A stretch of 48,545 nucleotides of DNA from Phycisphaerales bacterium (GCA_025361735.1 JANYKD010000498.1:1-48545); one strand, 5' to 3'; numbered from the stretch's first letter, positions 1 through 7,907 are shown. The notes: generated by a model from the sequence alone, not told the origin. Numbers and translations are program-made.

Positions 1-64
1 GGCCAACCCGGTTCGCATTCCGGATCCGCGTCAGCATATCCGCGATGGGGTCTTGGTTGTTCAT
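1..64 (-). CDS. rpsH: 30S ribosomal protein S8, N-terminal fragment
   Basis: Only the first 21 codons lie in the window. Read on the minus strand from the ATG at 62-64 they give MNNQDPIADMLTRIRNANRV, which is the typical S8 start. S8 binds the central domain of 16S rRNA and in other bacteria also represses the spc operon. It follows rpsN by 114 bases, in the usual spc order (rplN-rplX-rplE-rpsN-rpsH). The gap 65-178 shows no gene. The rest of the gene is beyond the window edge. Confidence 0.93.
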   Translation of the reverse strand, partial: MNNQDPIADMLTRIRNANRVG

Positions 65-178
65 CGCTTCTGTCTTCCTCTAGGGGTCCGCCGGACTACA
101 CCGCTCCGGCCGATCACAGTCTATCGCGCCAGTATCCCGGAATCCGGGACTCGGCACGCAGAACTCAGCACTATTCTC

Positions 179-448
179 TTACCAACTGGCTTTCCGCATA
201 CCGGGTATCTGTCCGGCCAGGGCAAGTTCACGCAGCTTGATGCGGCAGACCATGAACTTGCGAAGCACGCCACGGGACCGACCCGTGAGTTGACACCGGT
301 TGCGCAAACGCGTCGGGCTCGAATCCCGCGGCAGCTTTGCCAGCGCCGCGAAATTCTTCTCTTTTTTGAGCTGACGCCGAACTTCGGCGAACTTCTTCGT
401 CAGCGCCTCGCGTCGTTTCTGTTTCATTACCCAGGCTGTGGTTGCCAT
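179..448 (-). CDS. rpsN: 30S ribosomal protein S14
   Basis: An 89-residue S14, a small-subunit head protein next to S3 and S19. The C-terminal half is characteristic: [19 protein letters not shown] followed by [21 protein letters not shown] in parts. There is only one Cys at each expected place (no CxxC pairs), so this is the long, zinc-free (C minus) form, of full family length. The ATG lies 2 bases after the rplE stop, so the two are probably translationally coupled. The basic N-terminal part ([19 protein letters not shown]) is also typical. Confidence 0.97.
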   Translation of the reverse strand: MATTAWVMKQKRREALTKKFAEVRRQLKKEKNFAALAKLPRDSSPTRLRNRCQLTGRSRGVLRKFMVCRIKLRELALAGQIPGMRKASW

Positions 449-450
449 AA

Positions 451-1164
451 TTACTTGCCCTGCTTGGTGGCCTCGCTGAACGGCATGCCGAACGCACGGA
501 GCAGTTCGCGTCCCTGCTCCACATTCTTGGCCGTGGTTACGACCGTAATGTTCATGCCCTGCTGAAACGTCACTTCCGCGACATTGACTTCGGGGAACAC
601 CGTCTGTTCCGTGAACCCGAAGTTGTAGTTGCCGGCCTTGTCGAAACTGTTGGGATTCACACCGCGGAAGTCCTTCACGCGGGGGAAAGCCAAGGCGATC
701 GTCCGGTCAAAAAATTCATACATCCGGATGCCGCGGAGCGTCACCTTAAGGCCGGTTTCCTGGCCTTCGCGAACCTTGAAGTTCGCCACGCTCTTCTTGG
801 CCTTGCAGCGTACCGGCTTCTGGCCCGCGATGATGGTGAGTTCCCTCTCGGCGGTTTCCATCTTGCCTTTTTCGCCGCTGGTCACAGCCTTGCCGAGACC
901 CATCGAGATGACGATCTTGTCCAGCCGCGGAACGGCCAGGGAGTTCTTCAACCCGAACTTCTCTTTCAGCGCCGGGACGATCTCCGCCTTGTATTTTTCA
1001 TAAAGCCTGGACGGAGGCGCCGGCATCTTGAGGTCCTCGGCGGTCGCCACGGCCAAGGCGTCTTCCTTGGCCTTCTTGGCAGCCTTGGCTTTTTCAAGAC
1101 CGGCGGCCTTCTGCTTGGCGGCCTTGTCAGACTTCTCGGATTTTTCTTTTTCCTTCTCGGCCAT
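451..1164 (-). CDS. rplE: 50S ribosomal protein L5 with a Lys/Ala-rich N-terminal extension
   Basis: L5 binds 5S rRNA in the central protuberance. From about residue 52 ([20 protein letters not shown]) to the end the protein is a normal L5, including [26 protein letters not shown] and [11 protein letters not shown]. Residues 1-46 are an extra, highly charged segment of mainly Lys, Ala and Glu that ordinary L5 (about 180 residues) lacks. Two starts are possible: the ATG at 1164 (weak AAGAGAG upstream), giving 237 residues, and the ATG at 1026 (Met47), which has GAGGA nine bases before it and would give a normal 191-residue L5. The longer frame is fully open with the same base composition, so I kept it, but the start needs experimental proof. 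Confidence 0.95.
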   Translation of the reverse strand: MAEKEKEKSEKSDKAAKQKAAGLEKAKAAKKAKEDALAVATAEDLKMPAPPSRLYEKYKAEIVPALKEKFGLKNSLAVPRLDKIVISMGLGKAVTSGEKGKMETAERELTIIAGQKPVRCKAKKSVANFKVREGQETGLKVTLRGIRMYEFFDRTIALAFPRVKDFRGVNPNSFDKAGNYNFGFTEQTVFPEVNVAEVTFQQGMNITVVTTAKNVEQGRELLRAFGMPFSEATKQGK

Positions 1165-1177
1165 GGTCTACTCTCTT

Positions 1178-1229
1178 GTAGGGTGGGCAAAGCCCACCGT
1201 TCTTCGTCAGGGGCGGGCAGTGCCCGCCC
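1178..1229. repeat. GTAG-headed REP-like hairpin plus second palindrome between rplX and rplE
   Basis: At 1178-1198 GTAG is followed at once by a perfect hairpin, GGTGGGC-AAA-GCCCACC. At 1211-1229 a second perfect palindrome follows, GGGCGGGCA-G-TGCCCGCCC. Neither has a U tract. The GTAG tetranucleotide at the hairpin foot is the hallmark of REP elements mobilised by TnpA_REP (RAYT) transposases; here the same head recurs at 19541, 43313, 43377 and 25955 with different stems. Confidence 0.6.
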
Positions 1230-1234
1230 AGCCG

Positions 1235-1564
1235 TTACCGCTTGCCGACGCGACCCAGATCCGTTCCAGACTCAATCGCCACGCGATGTTTCTGGCCGTC
1301 GCGAACTTCCATCTTGATGCGTGTTCCCTTGCCGGTGCCGGGATCGACGGGCATCACGTTGCTCACATGAATCGGGGCGTCCTTCTGAATGCGGCCGCCC
1401 TGGGGGTTTCGCTGGGAGGGACGCACGTGCTTGAGCACGCGGTTGATCCCTTCAACAACAACGCGGTCCTTCTTGGGGAGCACACGGAGGACGCGGCCGG
1501 TCCGACCTTTGTCGCGACCCGCAATGATCACCACCGTATCGCCGGTTTTAATGTGTCGTGCCAT
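1235..1564 (-). CDS. rplX: 50S ribosomal protein L24
   Basis: A 109-residue L24, an early-assembly protein at the polypeptide exit side of the large subunit. The KOW motif is at the N-terminus: HIKTGDTVVIIAGRDKGRTG, followed by VLPKKDRVVVEGINRVLKHV and PVDPGTGKGTRI. Length is normal (100-110). It lies between rplN and rplE as in the spc operon; the gap to rplE carries the hairpins at 1178-1229 and the gap to rplN the heptamer repeats at 1583-1670. Confidence 0.97.
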   Translation of the reverse strand: MARHIKTGDTVVIIAGRDKGRTGRVLRVLPKKDRVVVEGINRVLKHVRPSQRNPQGGRIQKDAPIHVSNVMPVDPGTGKGTRIKMEVRDGQKHRVAIESGTDLGRVGKR

Positions 1565-1582
1565 GTTAGTTGCCTATCTCTC

Positions 1583-1670
1583 GTTGATAGTTGATAGTTC
1601 ATAGTTGATAGTTGATGGTCGCGACGCAGCAGTCTTAACCACTATCAACTCTCAACGATCAACTATCAAC
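1583..1670. repeat. Heptamer tandem repeats in opposed orientation (rplN-rplX gap)
   Basis: Five consecutive 7-mers at 1583-1617 (GTTGATA, GTTGATA, GTTCATA, GTTGATA, GTTGATG) face four reverse-complement 7-mers at 1643-1670 (TATCAAC, TCTCAAC, GATCAAC, TATCAAC). The two arms can pair into a long imperfect stem with a loop of about 25 bases. This resembles the heptanucleotide short tandem repeats (STRR) known from cyanobacteria, with an added inverted half. Confidence 0.85.
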
Positions 1671-1679
1671 TTCCTTCCT

Positions 1680-2066
1680 TCAAACCACTTCACTCGCCAG
1701 CGAGACGATCTTCATGAAGTTCTTCTCGCGGAGTTCGCGGGCCACGGCGCCGAAAATGCGCGTGCCGCGGGGGTTGTCGTCCTTGTCAATAAGCACGCAG
1801 GCGTTGCGGTCAAAGCGAACGTAGCTGCCGTCCGGGCGGCGGGTTACATGCTTGGTCCTGACGACCACGGCGCGAACCACCTCGCCCTGCTTGACTTCAC
1901 CGGCCGGGATCGACTTCTTCACGGCCAAGATGATGATGTCGCCGATGTGGGCGACCTTACGCTTGAACTTGCCCTTGCTGGACGAGCCGCGCAGCACCTT
2001 GATGCACATCCCCTGCTTGGCGCCGGTGTTGTCGGCGATGTCCACATATGTCTGTTGCTGAATCAT
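1680..2066 (-). CDS. rplN: 50S ribosomal protein L14
   Basis: A 128-residue L14 (family usually about 122), which sits at the subunit interface and contacts 16S rRNA helix 14. Diagnostic stretches are [38 protein letters not shown] and [20 protein letters not shown], ending in a short extension (SLASEVV). First gene of the spc part of the cluster, between rpsQ and rplX. The large gap after it (1565-1679) is filled by the heptamer repeats. Confidence 0.97.
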   Translation of the reverse strand: MIQQQTYVDIADNTGAKQGMCIKVLRGSSSKGKFKRKVAHIGDIIILAVKKSIPAGEVKQGEVVRAVVVRTKHVTRRPDGSYVRFDRNACVLIDKDDNPRGTRIFGAVARELREKNFMKIVSLASEVV

Positions 2067-2118
2067 GACGTCTCCAGACTTGCGATCCGCTGATCGCCCT
2101 TGTGCGCTTGCAGCCGTC

Positions 2119-2457
2119 TTACCGGGCCTGCGGGGCCTTACCGGTCATCACTTCCTCGGCCGACACCTGCACCGCACGCTCCGGCGCGCGTTCGATGATG
2201 CGAACGAGCCGATGGTGCTTGGTCTTGCTCAGGGGGCGGCATTCGGCGATCTCCACGCGATCGCCCTCCTTCGCCTCATTCTTCTCGTCGTGGGCCTGCA
2301 GCACCGTGCGGCGCTTCAGGTACTTGCCGTACTTCGCGTGCCGCGTCTGGAAGGCCGAGACCACCTTGATGGTCTTGTGGCCCTTGTCGGACGCGACAAC
2401 GCCGACCACCGTTCGTGGCACCGATCGTTTTTCTGTTGCAGTAGTCGTCTCTGCCAT
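2119..2457 (-). CDS. rpsQ: 30S ribosomal protein S17
   Basis: A 112-residue S17, an early 16S rRNA binder with an OB fold. The core is [19 protein letters not shown], then [19 protein letters not shown] and [20 protein letters not shown]. It is longer than the usual 80-90 residues: about 12 extra at the N-terminus (rich in Thr and Glu) and about 22 at the C-terminus. Order rpmC-rpsQ-rplN is conserved. Confidence 0.96.
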   Translation of the reverse strand: MAETTTATEKRSVPRTVVGVVASDKGHKTIKVVSAFQTRHAKYGKYLKRRTVLQAHDEKNEAKEGDRVEIAECRPLSKTKHHRLVRIIERAPERAVQVSAEEVMTGKAPQAR

Positions 2458-2499
2458 GTCTGCTTCAGGCGGCCTTCACAACCGCCGTCCTCTATGAGT

Positions 2500-2712
2500 T
2501 TACTTGGCCGCAACCGTCTTCGCCGCGAGCTCGCGCTCGTGCAGAATCGTGCGGATTCTGGCAATTTCCCGGCGGGTCTTCTTGAGCAGGCCGGGATTTT
2601 CCAGCTTCTCCGTCACCGCCTGATTGCGCAGTTCGAACAATTTCTTGTTCTGCTCCGCGAGCTCCAGGGCGATCGCGTCCGTTTCCTTGTCTCTATATTC
2701 CTTGGCCTTCAT
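2500..2712 (-). CDS. rpmC: 50S ribosomal protein L29
   Basis: A 70-residue two-helix L29 (MKAKEYRDKETDAIALELAE ... LFELRNQAVTEKLENPGLLK ... IARIRTILHERELA), which sits beside the peptide exit tunnel. The reading frame is open to an ATG at 2736, but the ATG at 2712 matches the family start and gives the normal length, so I chose it. It lies between rplP and rpsQ as in other bacteria. Confidence 0.95.
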   Translation of the reverse strand: MKAKEYRDKETDAIALELAEQNKKLFELRNQAVTEKLENPGLLKKTRREIARIRTILHERELAAKTVAAK

Positions 2713-2745
2713 GATCGTCGTCCGTTCTTCAATCAACCGCGTTCG

Positions 2746-3171
2746 TTATGCTACCTTATGCCGACGCGCCACAAAGCGACACTTCACAGGCATCTTGTGA
2801 GCCACACGGGCCATCGCCCGCTTCGCTGTCGGCTCGTCAACGCCTGCGATTTCCATCAGGATCGTGCCGGGCTTGACCACGGCGCACCAGTATTCCGGCT
2901 CACCCTTGCCCGAGCCCATACGCACTTCCAGGGGCTTGGACGAAATCGGCTTGCTCGGGAAGATACGGATGAACACGCGGCCTTCGCGATGGATAAAGTG
3001 GCTGACCGCGACGCGACCGGCCTCGATCTGCTTGGCAGCTATCCAGCCGCTCTCCAGGCTCTGCAGGCCGTATTCGCCGAACGCGACGAAATTGCCCCGC
3101 ATCGCGTTGCCCTTCATCTTGCCGCGATGGCTCTTGCGGAACTTCACCCGTTTGGGCATCAATCCTGCCAT
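2746..3171 (-). CDS. rplP: 50S ribosomal protein L16
   Basis: A 141-residue L16, needed for A-site function and late assembly of the large subunit. Clear family blocks: [59 protein letters not shown] and [20 protein letters not shown]. Length and start are normal. Upstream, the gap to rpsC carries the 3189-3271 heptamer repeats. Confidence 0.98.
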   Translation of the reverse strand: MAGLMPKRVKFRKSHRGKMKGNAMRGNFVAFGEYGLQSLESGWIAAKQIEAGRVAVSHFIHREGRVFIRIFPSKPISSKPLEVRMGSGKGEPEYWCAVVKPGTILMEIAGVDEPTAKRAMARVAHKMPVKCRFVARRHKVA

Positions 3172-3188
3172 AACACACCTATCCGATT

Positions 3189-3271
3189 AGTTACCAGTTG
3201 CCAGTTACCAGTTGCCAGTAATTGTCGACGGGAGCCAATCGCTGGCAGCCGGCAACTAACAACTGGCGACT
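3189..3271. repeat. Heptamer tandem repeats in opposed orientation (rpsC-rplP gap)
   Basis: Five 7-mers at 3189-3223 (AGTTACC, AGTTGCC, AGTTACC, AGTTGCC, AGTAATT) face GGCAACT, AACAACT and GGCGACT at 3251-3271. The arms can form a stem with a loop of about 27 bases. The word differs from that at 1583 but the period and layout are the same. Confidence 0.85.
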
Positions 3272-3278
3272 TCCGCGA

Positions 3279-3983
3279 CTACCGCCGGCCGCGACGCGGG
3301 GGTCCGCCCGGACGCACATCCGTGTCGGCCACCATGCCCTCGTCGCCATACATGCCGCGATAGATCCAGCACTTGATCCCGATCGCGCCGTAGGTCGTGA
3401 AGGCCGTCGTATAACCGTAGTCAATGTTCGCCTGAAGCGTGGTCAGCGGGACAGAGCCCACGACCGTCTTTTCGCAACGGGCGATTTCGGCACCACCAAG
3501 CCGACCCGACACCGCGATGCGGATGCCCTTGGCACCGGCCTGCATCGTGCCTTCGGTTCGCTGCTTGAGCACGCGGCGGAAAGCCGCACGCTTCTTAAGC
3601 TGCTCGGCGATGGCCTCGGCCACCAGCTGCGCGTTCAGGTCCGGATTCTTGATCTCGATCACGTTCACGGGCCCGACTTTGCGCTTGATGAGGTCCTCGA
3701 GCTCCTCGCGGAGCTTGTCGACCTCGGCGCCCTTGGGACCTATGACCAGGCCAGGACGGGCCGTACGGAGCGTGATCTTCACTTCTTCGCGAGTCCGCTC
3801 GATCAACACGTCGGCCACGGCGGCGAAAGGCGGCTTGCGATTGAGCTTCTCATCGACGTACTTCCGAATCCGGAAGTCTTCGCCGAGAAACTCGCCGAAT
3901 GCCTGCTTCGACGCATACCACTTGGACTTCCAGTCCTCCGTGATGCCGATGCGGAAACCGAGGGGATTGGTTTTCTGACCCAT
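3279..3983 (-). CDS. rpsC: 30S ribosomal protein S3
   Basis: A 234-residue S3, part of the mRNA entry site of the small subunit. It begins MGQKTNPLGFRIGITEDWKS; the KH domain has the GxxG loop in VIGPKGAEVDKLREELEDL, and the C-terminal domain shows KGIRIAVSGRLGGAEIARCE and DYGYTTAFTTYGAIGIKCWI. It ends with a basic GGPPRRGRR tail. Normal length; rplV-rpsC-rplP order conserved. Confidence 0.98.
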   Translation of the reverse strand: MGQKTNPLGFRIGITEDWKSKWYASKQAFGEFLGEDFRIRKYVDEKLNRKPPFAAVADVLIERTREEVKITLRTARPGLVIGPKGAEVDKLREELEDLIKRKVGPVNVIEIKNPDLNAQLVAEAIAEQLKKRAAFRRVLKQRTEGTMQAGAKGIRIAVSGRLGGAEIARCEKTVVGSVPLTTLQANIDYGYTTAFTTYGAIGIKCWIYRGMYGDEGMVADTDVRPGGPPRRGRR

Positions 3984-4013
3984 AGTATCGCCTTCGTTTA
4001 CCTGGTACCCGTG

Positions 4014-4349
4014 TTAAGCGCGGGCCTCAAGCTCCACGACCAGATGGCTGGTCTTCTTTTGAATCGCATACGCCTTGCCGCGGTCCTTGGGCTGGAACCG
4101 CTTGATGATCGGTCCCGGATCAACCCAGCACGCCTTCACGTACAGATCGTCGGCTTCCGCTTCCTGCTCGGTTGCATTGGCAATGGCGGAACGAACAACC
4201 TGATCGATCATGACCGCCGCACGCCTCTTCGAAAACCGAAGAATCGCCAGCGCGTCATTGACGTTACGCCCGCGGATCATATCCATCACCAGCCGCGCCT
4301 TGCGCGGGGCGATGCGGGCAAACCGATGTTTCGACATAAACAAAGCCAT
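4014..4349 (-). CDS. rplV: 50S ribosomal protein L22
   Basis: A 111-residue L22, whose long hairpin lines the exit tunnel. Matches include RFARIAPRKARLVMDMIRGR, FSKRRAAVMIDQVVRSAIAN and the hairpin-end block GPIIKRFQPKDRGKAYAIQK. An upstream in-frame start exists at 4370, but the ATG at 4349 has GAGGAG directly upstream and gives the family length. Lies between rpsS and rpsC. Confidence 0.97.
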   Translation of the reverse strand: MALFMSKHRFARIAPRKARLVMDMIRGRNVNDALAILRFSKRRAAVMIDQVVRSAIANATEQEAEADDLYVKACWVDPGPIIKRFQPKDRGKAYAIQKKTSHLVVELEARA

Positions 4350-4400
4350 GTTGGCTCCTCTATCATCCACGGCCGGCCTTCACAACCGAACCGATTCCGG

Positions 4401-4703
4401 TCACTTCGCCGCTGCAGCCGGCGCGCCTGTCGCCGCGTCCGTCTTGCGGCCGCTGTGGCCGCGGAACACGCGCGTCGGCGAAAACTCGCCGAGCTTGTGG
4501 CCGACCATATCTTCAGTCACGAACACCGACAGGAACTTGTTGCCGTTGTGGACCTCGAACGTGTGTCCCACAAACTCAGGGGTGATCGTGCAGGCCCGTC
4601 GCCATGTCTTCAATCGCTCTTTCCTGTGGTTCTCATTCAACCTGACAACCCGCTGATAGAGCTTCTCATCAACATAAGGACCCTTTTTCGCGCTTCTGCT
4701 CAT
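4401..4703 (-). CDS. rpsS: 30S ribosomal protein S19
   Basis: A 100-residue S19 of the small-subunit head. Diagnostic: [40 protein letters not shown] and [20 protein letters not shown]. The last 14 residues ([13 protein letters not shown]) are an Ala-rich tail beyond the usual end. Between rplB and rplV as expected. Confidence 0.97.
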   Translation of the reverse strand: MSRSAKKGPYVDEKLYQRVVRLNENHRKERLKTWRRACTITPEFVGHTFEVHNGNKFLSVFVTEDMVGHKLGEFSPTRVFRGHSGRKTDAATGAPAAAAK

Positions 4704-4710
4704 ATTCCAC

Positions 4711-4791
4711 CAGTTGTCAGTTGCCAGTTACCTGTTGCCAGTCTTGTGCTGCCTGCCGCCGTTACTGGCAACTGGCAGCTAACACCTGGCC
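4711..4791. repeat. Heptamer tandem repeats in opposed orientation (rplB-rpsS gap)
   Basis: Five 7-mers at 4711-4745 (CAGTTGT, CAGTTGC, CAGTTAC, CTGTTGC, CAGTCTT) face ACTGGCA, ACTGGCA, GCTAACA and CCTGGCC at 4764-4791. This is the third such element in the operon and uses nearly the same word as the one at 3189. Confidence 0.85.
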
Positions 4792-4799
4792 ACTCTTCC

Positions 4800-5666
4800 T
4801 TACATGTTCACCGTTTGCGGACGCTGCTGATGCGTGCCGAACTTGCGGCGACGCAGGATCAGTTTCTCACTGTTCTTACGCGGGCTGCGGGTAATGCCGC
4901 CCTTGGCGGGAACACCCGTGCGGCTGACCGGATGACGGCCGCCGTTGGACCGGCCTTCACCACCACCCAGCGGATGATCCGTCGGGTTCATGGCCTTGGC
5001 TCGCGTGTGTGGCCGGTTGCCGCGATGACGCTGCCGGCCGGCCTTGCCGATGCTGACATTGATCCAGTCGATGTTGCCGAGCTGGCCGATCGTCGCCCGG
5101 CAGGCCGAGCGAACGCGACGCATTTCACCGGAGGGCAGGATCACGACGGACCACTCGCCTTCCTTGGCACCCAGACGGGCCACGCCACCAGCCGAGCGAA
5201 CCAGCTTGCCGCCCTGGCCAGGATTCATTTCGATATTGTGGATTTCCAGACCGGCCGGCACGTTGGCCAGCGGCATGCAGTTGCCGACTTCCGGCGGAGC
5301 GTCGATGCCGCTCTGCACCTTCTGTCCGACCTTGATTCCCTTGGGGGCGAGAATGTAGGCCTTCTCGCCATCCGTGTACTTGATGAGGGCGATGAAGCAC
5401 GAACGATTTGGATCGTACTCGATCGACTCGATGTTCGCGATCATCCCGTCCTTGCGGCGACGGAAATCGATGATCCGGTACATTCGCTTGTTTCCACCAC
5501 CGCGATGCTTCACGGTGATGACGCCCTGATGGTTTCGTCCATTGGCGCGAATCTGCTTCTTGAGCAGCGACTTCTCGGGGGTGAACTTGGTCAGTTCAGC
5601 CTTGTAGTCGATCACGGTGCCGGCTCGGCGGCCCGCGGACGTCGGATTGTATGACTTAATCGGCAT
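4800..5666 (-). CDS. rplB: 50S ribosomal protein L2
   Basis: A 288-residue L2, essential for subunit joining and the peptidyl-transferase centre. Clear blocks: HRGGGNKRMYRIIDFRRRKD, RSAGGVARLGAKEGEWSVVI and the near-invariant AMNPTDHPLGGGEGR loop that carries the functionally important His. C-terminus has RNSEKLILRRRKF-like sequence. Length is normal (about 275) with a short tail. Sits between rplW and rpsS. Confidence 0.98.
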   Translation of the reverse strand: MPIKSYNPTSAGRRAGTVIDYKAELTKFTPEKSLLKKQIRANGRNHQGVITVKHRGGGNKRMYRIIDFRRRKDGMIANIESIEYDPNRSCFIALIKYTDGEKAYILAPKGIKVGQKVQSGIDAPPEVGNCMPLANVPAGLEIHNIEMNPGQGGKLVRSAGGVARLGAKEGEWSVVILPSGEMRRVRSACRATIGQLGNIDWINVSIGKAGRQRHRGNRPHTRAKAMNPTDHPLGGGEGRSNGGRHPVSRTGVPAKGGITRSPRKNSEKLILRRRKFGTHQQRPQTVNM

Positions 5667-5693
5667 GGCTTGCTCGCTTCCGCGTTCGTTGGC

Positions 5694-5972
5694 TTAGAAC
5701 AGATCAATCCGCGAATCTTCCTGGAGCTTGACGATGGCCCGCTTCCAGATCTTCGTGTGGACCAGGCGGTATCGCGTGCGGCGGGGCTTGCCCTTTCGCA
5801 CCAGCGTTCGCACATCGGCGACTTTCACCGAGTACAGCTTCTCGACCGCGGCCTTGATATCCTGCTTGTCGGCTTCCGCATTCACTTCGAAAGAGTACGT
5901 GTTCTGCGAGTGCTGCTGACGCGTGCTCTTCTCAGTGATAAGCGGCCGGATAATGACTTTCGTTGCTTCCAT
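5694..5972 (-). CDS. rplW: 50S ribosomal protein L23
   Basis: A 92-residue L23, which forms the docking site for trigger factor and SRP at the exit tunnel. Starts MEATKVIIRPLITEKSTRQQ, followed by YSFEVNAEADKQDIKAAVEK and LVRKGKPRRTRYRLVHTKIW. The frame is open further upstream to 6149, but that overlaps rplD, while the ATG at 5972 has GAGGA upstream and the family start. Confidence 0.97.
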   Translation of the reverse strand: MEATKVIIRPLITEKSTRQQHSQNTYSFEVNAEADKQDIKAAVEKLYSVKVADVRTLVRKGKPRRTRYRLVHTKIWKRAIVKLQEDSRIDLF

Positions 5973-5986
5973 CGATGGATTCCTCT

Positions 5987-6601
5987 TTAGGCGATCATCT
6001 GCTGCAAACCGGCCTTGGTCGTGAGCAGGGTCTTGGTCCGGAGGATGTCCCAGGCATTGAGCTGGGCGACCGTGGTCACCACGGCTTTCTGGACGTTCCG
6101 GCTGCTTCGCTCGAGAATTTTGTCGGCGACGGGCAGTGCCACCAGGCAACTGCGGTCGATACCGAGCGCCTTGAACATCTGGACAACCAGCTTGGTCTTG
6201 GGCTGCTCGAGCTTGATCTCATCCACCACGCGGATGTCATTCTTCTGAATCTTCGCCAGCAGCGCGCTGTTCTTGGCGACGAGCCGCATCTTCTTCGGCA
6301 TCGCCAGTCGCCAGTCCTTGGGGCGCTTCTGCTTGGCATGACCGCCGCCAACGCGAACAGGCTGACGGATCGAGCCCATGCGGGCGTTGCCGGTGCCCTT
6401 CTGGCGGTAGATCTTGCGGGTCGAACCAGCGACCTCGCCGCGGGCGAGCGTGCGGACGGTTCCCTGGCGCTTGTTGGTGTGATACATGACCAGTGCCTGC
6501 TTCAGGATGGCCAGATTCACTTCGGTGCCGAGCTTGGTTTCATCGAGTTGAAATTTCTCGATTTCCTGCCCGGCCTGATTGTAGATGGGGATTTCGATCA
6601 T
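5987..6601 (-). CDS. rplD: 50S ribosomal protein L4
   Basis: A 204-residue L4, which lines the exit tunnel and in E. coli also represses the S10 operon through the mRNA leader. Conserved blocks: TRKIYRQKGTGNARMGSIRQ, PVRVGGGHAKQKRPKDW and the C-terminal Rossmann-like part. I chose the ATG at 6601 (MIEIPIYNQAGQEIEKF), which matches the family start; the frame extends upstream only into rplC. Whether L4 regulates here is unknown; see the hairpin at 7478-7505. Confidence 0.97.
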   Translation of the reverse strand: MIEIPIYNQAGQEIEKFQLDETKLGTEVNLAILKQALVMYHTNKRQGTVRTLARGEVAGSTRKIYRQKGTGNARMGSIRQPVRVGGGHAKQKRPKDWRLAMPKKMRLVAKNSALLAKIQKNDIRVVDEIKLEQPKTKLVVQMFKALGIDRSCLVALPVADKILERSSRNVQKAVVTTVAQLNAWDILRTKTLLTTKAGLQQMIA

Positions 6602-6617
6602 GGCTCTATATCCTCGA

Positions 6618-7343
6618 TCACTTCTTGGCGGGCTTCGCCGGTTTGGACTGCTTGGCCTTCGGATCCACCGGTGCCTCAACGACCGCAGCCTTGATGCGTG
6701 CGGTAATGCTCTTACGGATGTAGAGCAAGGCTCCGTTGGCGCCCGGGAGCGCGCCCTTGATGATCAGCAGGTTCTTTTCCTTGTCCATCCCCACGAGCGG
6801 ATGGTTGCGGGTCGTGATGCGTGCATCACCCATGCGGCCGGCCATTCGCAGGCCTTTCGCGGGCTTGCCGCACTGACCGCGCCAGGTGGCGTTCGCCGCG
6901 ATGGAGCCGCGCGAACGGTGCTTGCGTTCGCAACCGTGCGAGGCCGGCTGGCCACCGAAGTGATAACGCTTCATGACGCCGGCGGTGCCCTTGCCCTTGC
7001 TCGTGCCGGTGATATCGACGAACGGCACATCCTTGAAGATGTCGACGTCAATCATGGCGCCAAGGAGGATGTCGGACTTGGCCGCAAGCCGCACTTCATG
7101 GAAGTGCTTCTTGGGGGTGGTCCCGGCCACGGCGGCGTGGCCCATCAATGCCATCGACTGATGCTTGGGTTTGACTTCCTCGAAGGCGATCTGAACCGCG
7201 TTATATCCGTCCTTGCCGTCGGCCGTCTTGATCTGCGTAACGACGCACGGTCCGGCCTGCACGACAGTGACGGGGACAATCGCGCCCTTCGCGTCGAAGA
7301 TGCGAGTCATCCCGACTTTTTTGCCTATCAGCGCTGGTGTCAT
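6618..7343 (-). CDS. rplC: 50S ribosomal protein L3
   Basis: A 241-residue L3 that initiates large-subunit assembly. Blocks: ALIGKKVGMTRIFDAKGAIV at the start, ITGTSKGKGTAGVMKRYHFG, PASHGCERKHRSRGSIAAN and RMAGRMGDARITTRNHPLVG, which contain the usual L3 loop. The last 25 residues are a Lys/Ala/Pro tail (KAKQSKPAKPAKK). The gap of 177 bases up to rpsJ is by far the largest between early genes of the operon and holds hairpins (GTCCT-TCAG-AGGAC on the minus strand around 7392-7405) that could form an mRNA leader. Confidence 0.97.
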   Translation of the reverse strand: MTPALIGKKVGMTRIFDAKGAIVPVTVVQAGPCVVTQIKTADGKDGYNAVQIAFEEVKPKHQSMALMGHAAVAGTTPKKHFHEVRLAAKSDILLGAMIDVDIFKDVPFVDITGTSKGKGTAGVMKRYHFGGQPASHGCERKHRSRGSIAANATWRGQCGKPAKGLRMAGRMGDARITTRNHPLVGMDKEKNLLIIKGALPGANGALLYIRKSITARIKAAVVEAPVDPKAKQSKPAKPAKK

Positions 7344-7477
7344 TTCCGTTTCCAGGCAGAGGAGACAATCCCCGTGGGCGTCTCATGCCGGTCCTCTGAA
7401 GGACAATACAATTCCCGGAGGTCGCGCCCCTTTCCCAGGGGTATCGGGTTCTTGGATGAACCCCGCGCTCCGAACAA

Positions 7478-7505
7478 CAAAAAATGCCCCTTCAATCAGG
7501 GGCAT
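7478..7505 (-). terminator. Intrinsic-terminator-like hairpin directly after rpsJ
   Basis: On the minus strand an 8-bp perfect stem (ATGCCCCT, loop GATTGA, AGGGGCAT; 7505-7484) is followed at once by six T. It begins 15 bases after the rpsJ stop. By structure it is a Rho-independent terminator, yet the genes on both sides belong to one conserved operon, so it may be an attenuator that lowers expression of rplC and later genes relative to rpsJ. Confidence 0.75.
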
Positions 7506-7520
7506 ATATACACAACAGAA

Positions 7521-7829
7521 TCAAGCTTTGATTTTCACAAACACACCGGCCGGAACAACCAGGCGATTGAGCGCCTCGATCGTGCGGGCGGTGGGCTCGA
7601 AAATATCAACGACGCGCTTGTGCGTGCGCATCTCGAAGTGTTCGCGAGATTTCTTATCAATGTGGGGGCTGCGAAGAACCGTATAACGTTCGATGCGGGT
7701 CGGAAGCGGAATGGGACCGCAGACGCGGGCATTCGTTCGCTTGGCATGCTCGACGATTTCCTTCGCCGACAGGTCCAACGCCCGATGGTCGTAAGCTTCC
7801 ATCCGAATCCTGATGCGATCACCCGTCAT
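7521..7829 (-). CDS. rpsJ: 30S ribosomal protein S10
   Basis: A 102-residue S10, head protein of the small subunit and partner of NusB in antitermination. Family blocks: [40 protein letters not shown] and [20 protein letters not shown]. It is the first gene of the cluster: the next gene upstream (8071) is divergent, so tufA/fusA are not joined to it here. A promoter lies at 7908-7935 and a terminator-like hairpin right after the stop. Confidence 0.98.
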   Translation of the reverse strand: MTGDRIRIRMEAYDHRALDLSAKEIVEHAKRTNARVCGPIPLPTRIERYTVLRSPHIDKKSREHFEMRTHKRVVDIFEPTARTIEALNRLVVPAGVFVKIKA

Positions 7830-7907
7830 AACTGCTCGTTTCCGTCTTCAAACGCCGTTTCTTCGACGCCAACACAATTTGAGCCCACCTGCACAGTGGG
7901 AGGGGAG

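Noticed and set aside
179-448. Zinc-binding S14 paralogue
   Set aside because: The CxxC pairs of the short zinc form are absent; this is the ordinary long form.
3222-5654. Plus-strand open frame of 810 residues opposite rpsC to rplB
   Set aside because: It is antisense to clear ribosomal protein genes and its product shows no family features.
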